NCBI GenBank assembly: GCA_963751835.1 | Contig: CAVVWD010000015.1 | Coordinates: 75,631 to 139,630, forward strand | Source: JACVRW01 sp963751835 | Lineage (GTDB): Bacteria; Actinomycetota; Thermoleophilia; Solirubrobacterales; Thermoleophilaceae | Length of the DNA: 64,000 bases | Direction: 5' to 3' | Shown here: piece after piece, positions 43,323 through 51,535 of the stretch | Position numbering within the stretch: the stretch's first letter is position 1 | Layout of the letters: the number at the start of each line of letters is the position of its first letter | The notes under the pieces: model-generated | What the model saw: only the letters and a program-made list of their open reading frames with translations | Databases searched by the model: none | What the model was told of the DNA's origin: nothing | Made by a program: the position numbers and the translations under genes

Positions 43323-44028
43323 GGGGCAGCTCCTCCACGCGCCGGGTGTGGATGCGCAGGCCGCCATCCCGTTCCCCGCCGGAGAGATCGATGACGCGCT
43401 CGAGAAAAGACGTCCACATGTGGAACTGGATTTCCTTCGACATGCGCAGGCGGTCGTAGAGCAGGTCGGAGAGTCGATCGCCGCTGCGCGCCCACGACTC
43501 GATCGAGAACACCAGTCGACCGGCGCCATCGGTGGCGCTGAACTCGATCTGGCCGGCCTCCAGGTGGCCGGCCAGGGTGGCAAACCGAAACGAGGTCGAG
43601 TCGCGCGCGACCACACGCACGGGCCCATCCCATGGACCGGGCATGCGCACGACGTACTCGTCGCCCGGGTGCATCTCCCCCGCCGGACCGGCAAGCTTCT
43701 TGAAAGTGGCGAACTCGCTTGGCGCCGCCCTGTCCGGGTCAGCCGTCAACCGATCTATGAGCTGCTCGGAAGAGACCCGGGAGTCGCGGATCTCGGCGCA
43801 GTAGCGGCGGTGAAACAGCGGGCCGGCTCCGTCCTTCACCCGCTGGATCTCGTGGTGGCTGACCATGTCGGGCAGGGAGGGCGGCTGGTCGTCTTGCCAG
43901 TTGCCCGGTTCCTCGCTGCGATGGAGCGGGGTGGTGCGCCACATGTAACGCCACGACGTCAGCGTCAGGCCCACGGGCCAGCGCGTGGCGGTGGTCAAAC
44001 GGCGGAAGTAGGACTGCTTTCGCGGCAT
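43312..44028 (-). CDS. DUF1990-like partner protein
   Basis: 238 residues from ATG at 44028. LFHRRYCAEIRDSRVSSEQL, MPGPWDGPVRVVARDSTSFR and ESWARSGDRLSDLLYDRLRM suggest a divergent DUF1990/SRPBCC-like fold with a C-terminal helix MWTSFLERVIDLSGG. It is translationally coupled to the following gene. The pair probably forms a complex. A GGGTACCC palindrome and a weak SigB-like promoter (TTTT-N15-GGGTAC, 44085-44109) are upstream. Confidence 0.65.
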   Translation of the reverse strand: MPRKQSYFRRLTTATRWPVGLTLTSWRYMWRTTPLHRSEEPGNWQDDQPPSLPDMVSHHEIQRVKDGAGPLFHRRYCAEIRDSRVSSEQLIDRLTADPDRAAPSEFATFKKLAGPAGEMHPGDEYVVRMPGPWDGPVRVVARDSTSFRFATLAGHLEAGQIEFSATDGAGRLVFSIESWARSGDRLSDLLYDRLRMSKEIQFHMWTSFLERVIDLSGGERDGGLRIHTRRVEELPLAG

Positions 44029-44097
44029 CGAGGGTGAGACAAGGCGAGGCTGAGTGAGCCGGTGTGAGTCCAGCCGCTCGACGGGTACCCGGCGACC

Positions 44098-44394
44098 ATG
44101 CTCACAAAAGCCCTGTCCTCCCGCGGCCTCCGCGGGTGGCACTTTCACCTCGGTTCGATGGCGGCGATCTACCTCTGCATCGCCCTCTGGATTCGCGCGA
44201 AGACCGTTGACCAAGAGGAGCGCGGCAACGCCGAGCGCCGCGCCCTGTTCGTCGGCCTCTGGCCACCAATGCTCTGGCTGATCGGCGATGCGCTCGAGAC
44301 CGCGAGCGAACGCTCACGCTCCGCACTTTCGCCGCACCGAATGGCATGGCGGCTGGCCGGTGGGCGACGCTCGCAGGGCTTGACGCGCCGCTAG
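44098..44394 (+). CDS. Small membrane protein, hypothetical
   Basis: 98 residues from ATG at 44098, divergent from the DUF1990-like pair. Two hydrophobic segments (LGSMAAIYLCIALWI; ALFVGLWPPMLWLIGDALE) separated by a charged loop. C-terminus basic. Family unknown; similar two-helix proteins are frequent in this part of the window. Confidence 0.6.
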   Translation: MLTKALSSRGLRGWHFHLGSMAAIYLCIALWIRAKTVDQEERGNAERRALFVGLWPPMLWLIGDALETASERSRSALSPHRMAWRLAGGRRSQGLTRR

Positions 44395-44519
44395 CCGTGC
44401 AGACGCAGAAGGCGCTCAGGCATGCGGACCCCGAATCAAAACGGCCCGCTACGGCCGGTCCGGAGGGGAGCCGGCGAGGTAGCTTCTCGCGCTTGGCGGA
44501 GCCGTTCGGCGGCGCTGTC

Positions 44520-44687
44520 TTAGGCGCGTTGGAACTGCTCGAGCCGAGCCATGCCCACCGCGCGGCCGCCGTAGAGCCGCGCTCGATAGAGGTCGAGGCG
44601 TTGGCGGTGGTAGTCCACCCGGTTCTCCCTCCATGGCGAGCGTCGTCGGGCGCTTTCGCGATCAGAGCGGCGGACGCGCTCCGCCAC
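44520..44687 (-). CDS. Short basic helical protein
   Basis: 55 residues from GTG at 44687. RENRVDYHRQRLDLYRARLY then GGRAVGMARLEQFQRA reads as one long basic-aromatic helix plus a second short helix, with good coding character (periodic Tyr/Arg/Leu). No ribosome site is apparent and the rest of the 44395-44757 gap has no other gene. Confidence 0.4.
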   Translation of the reverse strand: MAERVRRSDRESARRRSPWRENRVDYHRQRLDLYRARLYGGRAVGMARLEQFQRA

Positions 44688-44757
44688 CGAGAGGGCGATC
44701 AGACGGTCCGCCGCCGACGCCTGGCTTGAAGGGCTGTCGGAGGGGTATGCGGCGGGG

Positions 44758-45126
44758 GTGACCGTGAAGCACCCAACTGAACGAGGCAGCGAAGGGCGGA
44801 CGCTGTTCGACCGGGCCGCGGAGGCGGCCTCGAACTTTTCGAGCAGTCCGATGTTCTTCACGGTCTGTGGACTGTTGGTGGCGGCCTGGGCCGCCTCGTA
44901 CGTGCTCGTTGCGAGCGACACCGTGCACCACGTGCTCGCCGATGCCATGGCCGCGGTCACCTTGCTGCTCGTGGCGCTGCTGAAGAACGCGGAGCGTCGA
45001 GCGGAGCACGCGATCCAAGGCAAGCTTGACCGGCTGGCCGAGGCCATGCTCGCCGAGCGTCGCGAACACCCGGCTGACGGCGCAGAGGAGCTCGAGGAGG
45101 CCGTGGGCATGCACGACGAGGTTTGA
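44758..45126 (+). CDS. Low-affinity iron permease family protein
   Basis: 122 residues from GTG at 44758 (GTG at 44764 possible). FFTVCGLLVAAWAASYVLVA and MAAVTLLLVALLKNAERRAE then IQGKLDRLAEAMLAERRE match PF04120: two membrane helices followed by the conserved NxERR and AIQxKLDxL helix. Name derives from fungal Fet4; bacterial role is uncertain. A GCTT-N15-GGGTAT element at 44724-44748 could be a SigB-type promoter. Confidence 0.75.
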   Translation: MTVKHPTERGSEGRTLFDRAAEAASNFSSSPMFFTVCGLLVAAWAASYVLVASDTVHHVLADAMAAVTLLLVALLKNAERRAEHAIQGKLDRLAEAMLAERREHPADGAEELEEAVGMHDEV

Positions 45127-45275
45127 CGCGTCCGCTCTCGGGCGAATCAGGACTGCGTCCACATGGACGTGCCCAACGCTGTGCCCGCCCGAGGCAGAGA
45201 CATCAATCCTTCGGGAACGAAAGTCCGAAGCAGGGAGGGGGCCGCGAGCGGCCCCCTCCTTTGGCTCGAACGGTT

Positions 45276-46300
45276 TTAGGCGCTGCTGAGCTCGCGCTCG
45301 GTGGCCTGGAGCACGCCGGCGCGGTTCTTGTGCTTGCGCTCGTAGCTGCGGACAGCCTTGATGCGGGTGTCGTCGTCTCCTCGGAGAGCACGGCACGGAC
45401 TTCCTCCACAGCTAGCTCGTCGTAGCCGGGCCAGGGCTCGTCTCCCTGTAGGGAGTCGATCCGGCTCGTGACCGTGGAGCGATTCTGGTTCTTGCGCTCG
45501 TAGGCGTTGACCTTGGCCAGTTCGATCTGGGAGAGCTCGGCGAGCTTGTCCTGGAGCTCGTCCGCGCTGAGCGAGTCGTAGTTCGAGATCGCGAGGTCCG
45601 ATTCGGAGGCCGCCGCGCCCTTGACGGCGCCTTCGGCACGCGCCACGCCCGGCATCCTGCGGGCCTGACGGGCGGTGCGCTTGGCCTGTCCGGCGCTCTT
45701 GCGGGCCGTGCGCTTGGCCGCTCCGCCTGCCTCACGCACCGCATCGGCTGCGCCGGTGTCGGTCACGTCGTAGGAGTCCTCACCGTGGAACTCCGCCCGG
45801 GCCACGGCGTCGGTCAGCCGAGGGATCTCCTTGAAAAGCCGGTCGAGCATCTTCTGCTCGTCGCCCATGATCGATTTTGCGAGCCGCTCCGTCTCGCCGT
45901 CGCCCGTTGTGCGGGCGAGCCGCGCCAGTGCGGTGTAGGTGGCCATCTCCAGCGCCTCGGCGGCGCAAGAGTCCTTGGCGTTCTTGAGAACCTTCTCCTC
46001 GCCACCGCTTCCCCGAACCAGATCGAACGGCGTCTTGGTCAGCGCCACCGCCTGCCCGAGAACGGACTGGACGGCGCCCAGTCCGACCTGTAGCGGGTTG
46101 TTGCCCTGCCCCAGCTCGCGCAGGCGGTCCTCGAGACGCTCGGCGTGCCGGCGGGTCTGGTCGAGGTGGGTCTCCAGCCCGTTGCGATAGCGGCCCTTGG
46201 GGGTCATCGCGATCTGGGCCTGCAACTGGCGCGTCAGGGCCTGCTCTGAGCCATGCGCTTCGTTCAGGTACTGGACGATCTTCTGCTGCTGCTTACTCAA
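45276..46300 (-). pseudogene. DUF892 (ferritin-like) protein with a late frameshift
   Basis: From TTG at 46300 (GGAG upstream) about 300 residues follow: DUF892 domain (VQYLNEAHGSEQALTRQLQA, RRHAERLEDRLRELG), a basic linker (RTARKSAGQAKRTARQAR), then a helical tail (LSADELQDKLAELSQIELAK). Near 45396 one base is missing; the true end continues in another frame (DDDTRIKAVRSYERKHKNRA to a TAA at 45276). Tail motifs YERKNQNRS and YERKHKNRA are an internal repeat. If the frameshift is real only the last ~40 residues change. Confidence 0.7.
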
Positions 46301-46893
46301 TGTGACTCCAATTAGAGACGGGGTAGTCGCCGGCGGGGACCCCGCGGCTCCGAGGGGACCGGCGTAGTTTGAGGAGGCAGAGCGCACCGTTGCTAATGGA
46401 GGCTCGTGCCTACTGCTCGTCTACCCAAAGGAGGACGCGGAAAGTTTGGGGCAATCGCCACGCACCTTCCAGCGCCGACCGCGAGTAAGCGCCAGCGCGG
46501 GCCCCCTCTGCGTTTTGCCGCCCCCTGGACGAGCCCTACGGTCGGTCGGGTTCCAGCAGGAAGACCAGTAGTCCGTTGGTCCCCTCGCGTAAGGCTATTA
46601 CGGACTCCCAGTCTTGGCCGCCAGAGTGTTGTCGGGTTGGGTCGAAAGGAACTGGGTACCGGCCCTGTACCGGCCGGAGGCACGTGCCGAGGACTCGGCG
46701 AGTAAGTAGCTTGCGAGCGTCTCGAATCGTCCACGGATCCGAGAGGCTCCCTGCACGTAGAGGACCCGCCAGTGCAGCCGGCCGGTCCGTTTCCTATCGG
46801 CGGGGTGGGGCACACGGCCCCCACCGAACGAGACGAGGGAGTCTCGTCTCCCTCCACTGGACTGCTCGTATCGGTGCCGGGTAGACGGATGGC
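46301..46893. other. 593-base intergenic region
   Basis: Contains divergent promoters for the DUF892 gene and the DUF2188 gene. Frames on both strands lack plausible starts and family resemblance. GGGTAGAC lies 18 bases before the DUF2188 start but lacks a matching GTTT -35. Confidence 0.5.
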
Positions 46894-47106
46894 ATGAGCG
46901 ATGTTCACGTAGTTCCTAGCGGCGACAAGTGGGCGCTGGAAGTAGACGGCCAGCAGCGCGACACCTTCTCGACACAGAATGAAGCGATCACCCGCGGACG
47001 AACCCTCGCGGGAGATGAGGGCGCGGAGTTGGTGATTCACGGCGAGGACGGCCAGATCCGCGAGAAGGTCTCGCACGGCAACGACCCCCGCGACATCCCG
47101 GGCTAG
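46894..47106 (+). CDS. DUF2188 domain protein (second copy)
   Basis: 70 residues, same length as the copy at 25205-25417 and alike throughout (MSDVHVVPSGDKWALEVDGQ; EAITRGRTLAGDEGAELVIH; SHGNDPRDIPG). Differences are mostly conservative, consistent with an older duplication. Function unknown. 47107-47379 downstream has no recognised gene. Confidence 0.88.
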   Translation: MSDVHVVPSGDKWALEVDGQQRDTFSTQNEAITRGRTLAGDEGAELVIHGEDGQIREKVSHGNDPRDIPG

Positions 47107-47379
47107 CTAGCACCGGCGTTTGCCGGTCAAGTCTCCGGGGGAGTGGCTGGCAACGAGATGAGCGGATCGTTTCGGCGAAAAGTTCATCCCCCCTCTGCTT
47201 CCCGATCCGCCTCGGGTCTGTAGCGACCCGGTCCGAGGTGGATCGGAATTCGAACGCAGGTCTTGCGTTAGATCGCTCATGTGCCAGGGTGGTCGAGCTT
47301 CCATTCGCGGAGCCGGGCGCCTGCGGCTGCAGGGTCGGGACCTGCCCGCTCTCGTCGACTTACCTCGCCGAAGACTCGC

Positions 47380-48132
47380 TCACCCTCCGTTGGGCTGTGT
47401 GCTGTCGGCGCCTTGAGGTGTGGAGCGCTGGTCCCCGCGCACAGTGATCTCCGTTACGACCGCGGAGGCGACGTCCTTGACCAGGCTGATCTCGTCGCGT
47501 GTCCAGATGCGCGGCTCGTGGTCGATCACGCACAGCGTCCCGATGGCGTGTCCCTCGCGCGTGATTAGGGGCACGCCCAGGTAGGCGATCACGCCGAGGT
47601 CCCGGATCGCGAGGTTGTCGAGCAGGCGCTCGTCCTTGCGCGCGTCGCTGACGATGACCGGCTCCCTCGCCGCCACGACGTGCTGGCAGAAGGAGTGCGA
47701 GAGCGGTGTCTCGCGGCGGGTGGCCCACGGCTCCGGCAGCCCGAGGCAGCTCTTGAAGAACTGCCGATCGCGGTCGATGGCTGAGACGAGGGCGACGGGC
47801 GCGTTGACCACCCTGGCGGCGAGCCGCGCGAGCCTGTCGAACGACTCCTCGGGCGGGCTGTCGAGTAGAGCCGCGTCGTGCAGCGCCGCCAGGCGGCCCG
47901 GCTCGGCGAGCGCCTTCGCCAAGTCGTCGTTGCGGGCCCGGCCGTGGGCGCGCGCAGCAATGTCGGCGAGCGTCAGCTCGGAGTCGTGGTCGCTGCGCCT
48001 GCCCGCGAGCATCGCCAAGCGGATGATCGTCGCTTCCCGCACGAACTGGGCGGCGCTCACGCCCAGTCGACCGGACTCACGATCGAGCATCGCCCACAGG
48101 TCCTCGCCGAACCGCACGGTTGTTGCCTTCAT
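47380..48132 (-). CDS. Ribbon-helix-helix plus GAF-domain protein
   Basis: 250 residues from ATG at 48132 (GTG at 48138 possible). Residues 1-45 look like a CopG/RHH DNA-binding motif (TTVRFGEDLWAMLDRESGRL, SAAQFVREATIIRLA). Residues 75-235 are a GAF domain of the phytochrome-like type (FDRLARLAARVVNAPVALVS, CLGLPEPWATRRETPLSHSF, AYLGVPLITREGHAIGTLCV). A ligand- or redox-sensing GAF on a DNA-binding RHH would be a one-component regulator. Divergent from the PRC/DUF2382 gene. Confidence 0.8.
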   Translation of the reverse strand: MKATTVRFGEDLWAMLDRESGRLGVSAAQFVREATIIRLAMLAGRRSDHDSELTLADIAARAHGRARNDDLAKALAEPGRLAALHDAALLDSPPEESFDRLARLAARVVNAPVALVSAIDRDRQFFKSCLGLPEPWATRRETPLSHSFCQHVVAAREPVIVSDARKDERLLDNLAIRDLGVIAYLGVPLITREGHAIGTLCVIDHEPRIWTRDEISLVKDVASAVVTEITVRGDQRSTPQGADSTQPNGG

Positions 48133-48190
48133 GGCCACGCGAGCAGCTTACTCGACCACTTTTGATGCGCTAACCGATATCGCTCGCCCT

Positions 48191-48215
48191 GTTTATAGGG
48201 CCGAAGCGCGGGTAC
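48191..48215 (+). promoter_or_regulatory. SigB/SigF-like promoter
   Basis: GTTT-N15-GGGTAC, full consensus -35, 156 bases upstream of the PRC/DUF2382 start. It overlaps the divergent promoter region of the RHH-GAF gene. Confidence 0.55.
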
Positions 48216-48371
48216 CGATAGTGAACTCGCTACCGCATCAAGCGAGCGGAAGTCGGCAGCAGCGGCGGCAACCGCGGCAACGTGCGGACACCAACCCCCA
48301 CCGGAGTTCGCCGGCGCGACGCGTAGGCGACCCCCGCATGCACAAAAACAACCAGAGGTAGGAGCACAGCG

Positions 48372-49181
48372 ATGACCCACACAGAATCAGCCTTAGCCGA
48401 GTGGCGCGGGCGCAATGCCGTTGACAGCGACGGCGGCAAGATCGGCTCGATCGACGAGATCTACATGGACGCCCAGACGGGCAAGCCCGAGTGGTTGGCG
48501 GTCAAGACCGGGATGTTCGGCTCGAAGGTGAGCTTCGTCCCGATCGCCGAGGCCAGCGAGTCCAACGGTGACGTGCGGCTGCCCTACGGCAAGGACCAGG
48601 TCAAGGACGCCCCCAACGCCGAGGCGGACGGCGAGCTCTCCCAGGACGAGGAGGCCGCGCTCTACAGCCACTACGGGCTCGACTATTCGGAGGCGCATTC
48701 CGACTCCGGGCTACCGCAGGGCCAGAGCGGCGGCCGCCAAGAGACCGACCGCGACACCGTGGGTCGCGACACCAGCGGGCCGACCACCGACGACGCGATG
48801 ACCCGCTCGGAGGAGGAGCTGCACGTGGGTACGACCAGCCGCGAGAGCGGCCGGGCGCGCCTGCGCAAGTACGTGACCACCGAGCAGGTCGAGCAGACGG
48901 TGCCGGTCAAGCGTGAGCAGGTCACCCTCGAGCGCGAGCCGATCACCGACGCCAACGTTGGCGACGCCAAGGACGGCCCCGAGATCTCCGAGGAGGAGCA
49001 CGAGGTCACGCTCCACGAGGAAGAGGTCGTGACCGAGAAGCGCACGGTGCCCAAGGAGCGCGTACGCATGGGCAAGGAGACGGTGACCGACGAGCAGACC
49101 GTGTCCGAAGAGGTCCGCAAGGAGCAAATCGACTCCGAAGGTGCGGGCGCCGCGGGCAAGGACAGAGCTGGCCGCAAGTAG
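48372..49181 (+). CDS. PRC-barrel plus DUF2382 (YsnF/AvaK-type) stress protein
   Basis: 269 residues from ATG at 48372 (GTAGGAG upstream). PRC-barrel at 8-85: AVDSDGGKIGSIDEIYMDAQ, KPEWLAVKTGMFGSKVSFVP. DUF2382 at 150-250: LRKYVTTEQVEQTVPVKREQ and VTLHEEEVVTEKRTVPKERV, made of repeated Glu/Val strands. Such proteins are induced by general stress in Bacillus and Actinobacteria. A disordered acidic linker joins the domains. First gene of a string of small stress genes. Confidence 0.9.
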   Translation: MTHTESALAEWRGRNAVDSDGGKIGSIDEIYMDAQTGKPEWLAVKTGMFGSKVSFVPIAEASESNGDVRLPYGKDQVKDAPNAEADGELSQDEEAALYSHYGLDYSEAHSDSGLPQGQSGGRQETDRDTVGRDTSGPTTDDAMTRSEEELHVGTTSRESGRARLRKYVTTEQVEQTVPVKREQVTLEREPITDANVGDAKDGPEISEEEHEVTLHEEEVVTEKRTVPKERVRMGKETVTDEQTVSEEVRKEQIDSEGAGAAGKDRAGRK

Positions 49182-49251
49182 TTCCCTCCCCAGAGGCGGT
49201 GGGGCGCCGACCCGACGCCCCGCCGCCTCGCCCCAAGAAAAGGAGCACGCC

Positions 49252-49443
49252 ATGGAGATCCCCAAGGACAAGATCCTCGAGCTGATTCGCGACCGAGGCG
49301 ACAACGACAAGGCCGACCAGGCCGATCAGGAGCTGCCCGACAACGTCGACCCCGAGCGTGACTCGGGACTGCTGTCCAAGTTCGGCGTCGACCCCTCCGA
49401 ACTGCTGTCCAAGTTCGGCGGCGGCAAGATCCCCGGCCTCTAG
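49252..49443 (+). CDS. 63-residue protein with LLSKFG repeats
   Basis: ATG at 49252 after AAAAGGAG. MEIPKDKILELIRDRGDNDK, then ADQADQELPDNVDPERDSG, then two short repeats LLSKFGVDPSE / LLSKFGGGK. The amphipathic start (KILELIRDRG) plus DxADQA helix looks like a small dimerising helical hairpin. A paralog lies at 50040-50219. Unrecognised family, probably conserved within the order. Confidence 0.6.
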   Translation: MEIPKDKILELIRDRGDNDKADQADQELPDNVDPERDSGLLSKFGVDPSELLSKFGGGKIPGL

Positions 49444-49449
49444 AGCGAG

Positions 49450-49602
49450 ATGGCGAGCACGAGACAACGTGGGGCCACCCAGCTGCAGGGGCTCGAGCGG
49501 GTGGGCGTGCTTCCCGAGCAGCGCGTCGCCAAGGGGCCGAGCGAGACCTCGGGCCGGGACGAGGGCGAGGGCTCGGCGCTCGAGGACTACCGGACCCGAT
49601 AG
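49450..49602 (+). CDS. 50-residue polar protein
   Basis: ATG at 49450, six bases after the previous stop: MASTRQRGATQLQGLERVGV then LPEQRVAKGPSETSGRD, ending ALEDYRTR. Hydrophilic and disordered apart from one helix. Position within a run of tightly spaced small genes supports it. No family. Confidence 0.45.
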   Translation: MASTRQRGATQLQGLERVGVLPEQRVAKGPSETSGRDEGEGSALEDYRTR

Positions 49603-49609
49603 GAGAGGT

Positions 49610-50035
49610 ATGCCCGACGACGATCAAGCCGGGATTCTCGACGCCCTGCTCACTCCACTGATGCTGCCGAGCCGCGCGGCAAGGGACTTGGAGGCCATCG
49701 GAACGGCCGCGCGCAGCCTGCCGTCCTTCGAGCGATCGCTCATCGAGCGGCTTGACGGCCTCGGCGCCGACGTGCGTGACATGGGCGCCGAGCTGAACGG
49801 AGCCATCGAGCGGGTGTTGGCGACGGTGGAGCGCCTCGACGGCAGACTGGGCGCCCTCCAGGTCGACGTTCCGGAACTGAATCGCGATCTTGCCGCCACC
49901 AAGAGCCACGTTGCCCAGCTCACGGACCAGGTGAGCGACGCGGCCGAGCATCTGCCCGACCCGAACTCCCGCGGCCCGATCGCGCGCGCCCGCGACGCCC
50001 TCGCCGGTACCCCCGAACCATCGGGCAAGGCCTGA
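49610..50035 (+). CDS. Coiled-coil protein
   Basis: 141 residues from ATG at 49610 (GGAGAGG upstream), eight bases after the previous stop. AARDLEAIGTAARSLPSFER then a long heptad region (LIERLDGLGADVRDMGAELN ... VERLDGRLGALQVDVPELNR, QLTDQVSDAAEHLPD). It resembles small coiled-coil polyhydroxyalkanoate-granule or apolipoprotein-like proteins. The ILDALLTPLMLP start could be membrane-surface binding. Confidence 0.6.
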   Translation: MPDDDQAGILDALLTPLMLPSRAARDLEAIGTAARSLPSFERSLIERLDGLGADVRDMGAELNGAIERVLATVERLDGRLGALQVDVPELNRDLAATKSHVAQLTDQVSDAAEHLPDPNSRGPIARARDALAGTPEPSGKA

Positions 50036-50039
50036 CGCC

Positions 50040-50219
50040 ATGGAAATCGCCAAGGAACGGGTGCTCGACCTGCTGCGCAGCCGCGGGGACCGCGACGAGG
50101 CCGACAAGGCCCAGAGGGAGCTGCCGGAAGGCGGTCGATCCCGACCGCGACCGGGTCTTCTCACCAAGTTCGGCGTCCAGCCCCCCGAGCTGATGGCCGG
50201 CCTCTCGAAGGAAGGGTGA
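50040..50219 (+). CDS. 59-residue paralog of the LLSKFG protein
   Basis: ATG at 50040: MEIAKERVLDLLRSRGDRDE ADKAQRELPE matches the protein at 49252, then GGRSRPRPG appears where the paralog has VDPERDSG, then LLTKFGVQPPELM resumes. In the next frame the odd segment reads VDPDRDR, so two compensating indels have swapped a few residues. The gene still reads through and may function. Confidence 0.55.
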   Translation: MEIAKERVLDLLRSRGDRDEADKAQRELPEGGRSRPRPGLLTKFGVQPPELMAGLSKEG

Positions 50220-50226
50220 TGTCCTC

Positions 50227-50453
50227 ATGCGAACGATCAGGGAGATAGCGCGCGCGATCGTGAGGACCGACGGATCCGGCGAGCCAAGCTGCCTTGGCAT
50301 GAGCTCGAGGCCGAGGCGGCGCGCCAGGGGTGCTCACCGGCCGACATCTTCTTCGACCGTGCCGGTCGCACTGTTGGCCTCCCGGGGGCCGGGGACCAAG
50401 ACGTCGCCCGAGGCGGCCGCCAGGGGCAACTCACCCTAGAAAGAGAGGGCTAG
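50227..50453 (+). pseudogene. Disrupted small ORF
   Basis: One frame opens with ATG at 50227 but the coding-like text lies in another frame: AKLPWHELEAEAARQGCSPA then DIFFDRAGRTVGLPGAGDQD, ending EREG and stop at 50451. No start codon serves that frame except by a shift near 50240. Likely a small gene broken by an indel in the operon preceding the holin-like gene. Confidence 0.35.
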
Positions 50454-50460
50454 TCAAGCA

Positions 50461-50865
50461 ATGACAGGACCGATCATGAACGACAGACCGGTAGGGGAGC
50501 TGGTCCAGGAGCTGTCGCAGCAGACGGCGACCCTGGTCCGTCAAGAGCTGCAGCTCGCCCAGCTGGAGATGAAGGAGAAGGGCAAGCGCGCCGGCGTCGG
50601 CGCGGGGCTCTTCGGCGGCGCCGGTGTGGTCGCGCTCTACGGCGGGGGCGCGCTGATCGCGGCGATCATTCTCGTGCTGGCCACGACGCTGGAGCCGTGG
50701 ATCGCGGCGCTGATCGTGGCCGCGGTGCTGTTCGCGGTGGCCGGGGTGCTGGCGCTGACCGGCAAGAAACAGGTCGAGCAGGCCACCCCGGCTCCTCCTG
50801 AGCAGGCAATCGCGAGCACTAAGCGAGACATCGACGTAGTCAAGGAGAGGACAGGTCGCGCATGA
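50461..50865 (+). CDS. Phage holin family protein (actinobacterial class III type)
   Basis: 134 residues (M at 50461; ATG also at 50476). RPVGELVQELSQQTATLVRQ and LQLAQLEMKEKGKRAG form the conserved N-terminal amphipathic helix; two membrane helices follow (ALYGGGALIAAIILVLATTL; ALIVAAVLFAVAGVLAL). Despite the name, these chromosomal proteins sit in conserved envelope-stress operons, not lysis cassettes. Start of the next gene overlaps the stop (ATGA at 50862). Confidence 0.85.
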   Translation: MTGPIMNDRPVGELVQELSQQTATLVRQELQLAQLEMKEKGKRAGVGAGLFGGAGVVALYGGGALIAAIILVLATTLEPWIAALIVAAVLFAVAGVLALTGKKQVEQATPAPPEQAIASTKRDIDVVKERTGRA

Positions 50866-51260
50866 GTTCAGAGCCACGCCCAAGCGAGCAGGACAGAGGC
50901 GAGGAGACCGGAGCGGTCGCCCCGGACGCCACGCCGGCGCCCGTGGGGGTGGACGCGGCGCCCGACAAGGACGAGCTGCACGACGACCAGGAAGAGCTGC
51001 GGGCGCAGATCGAGGAGACGCGCTCCGAGCTGGGCGACACGGTCGAGGCGCTGAGCGCCAAGGCCGACGTCAAGGGCCAGGTCAAGGACAAGGTCGAGGA
51101 GGGCAAGGAGCAGCTGCGCGGCCAGCACGCCCGGGCCGAGGCCAAGCTCGGCGAGATCAGCGACAAGGCCAAGCAGAACCCGACGCCGCTCGCCGCGGGC
51201 GCCGGTGGACTCGTCGCTCTGCTGCTGCTCATCTTCCTGCTGAAACGGAGGAAGCGATGA
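50862..51260 (+). CDS. DUF3618 protein
   Basis: 132 residues. DELHDDQEELRAQIEETRSE LGDTVEALSAKADVK is the DUF3618 signature (IExTRxxLxxTVxxLxxKxDVK), followed by a long helix and one C-terminal membrane helix with a basic tail (LLLLIFLLKRRKR). Overlaps both neighbours by ATGA, so the operon is strictly coupled. Likely membrane-tethered coiled coil. Confidence 0.88.
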   Translation: MSSEPRPSEQDRGEETGAVAPDATPAPVGVDAAPDKDELHDDQEELRAQIEETRSELGDTVEALSAKADVKGQVKDKVEEGKEQLRGQHARAEAKLGEISDKAKQNPTPLAAGAGGLVALLLLIFLLKRRKR

Positions 51261-51517
51261 AGGCGCTCTACACCCCGTTCGGGATCGCCTTCAGCGTGAT
51301 CGGCGGACTGATCGGCGGGCAGATCTTCAAACAGGCCTGGAAGCTGATCGCCAAAGAGGACGACGCACCCGGAGCGCGCCAGAGCGAGTACGGCTGGAAG
51401 GAAATCCTCCCGGCCGCCGCTCTTCAGGGAGCCATCTTCGCCGTAGTGAAGGCGACGCTCGACCGCAAGGGCGCGCAGGGCTTCCAGAAACTGACCGGCG
51501 TCTGGCCGGGCGACTGA
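51257..51517 (+). CDS. DUF4235 membrane protein
   Basis: 86 residues. FGIAFSVIGGLIGGQIFKQA WKLI and GWKEILPAAALQGAIFAVVK match DUF4235, a two-helix membrane family almost always encoded next to DUF3618 and class III holin-like genes in Actinobacteria. Function unknown. It ends the coupled three-gene unit. Confidence 0.87.
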   Translation: MKALYTPFGIAFSVIGGLIGGQIFKQAWKLIAKEDDAPGARQSEYGWKEILPAAALQGAIFAVVKATLDRKGAQGFQKLTGVWPGD

Positions 51518-51535
51518 CCACAACGGAGGAATGCG

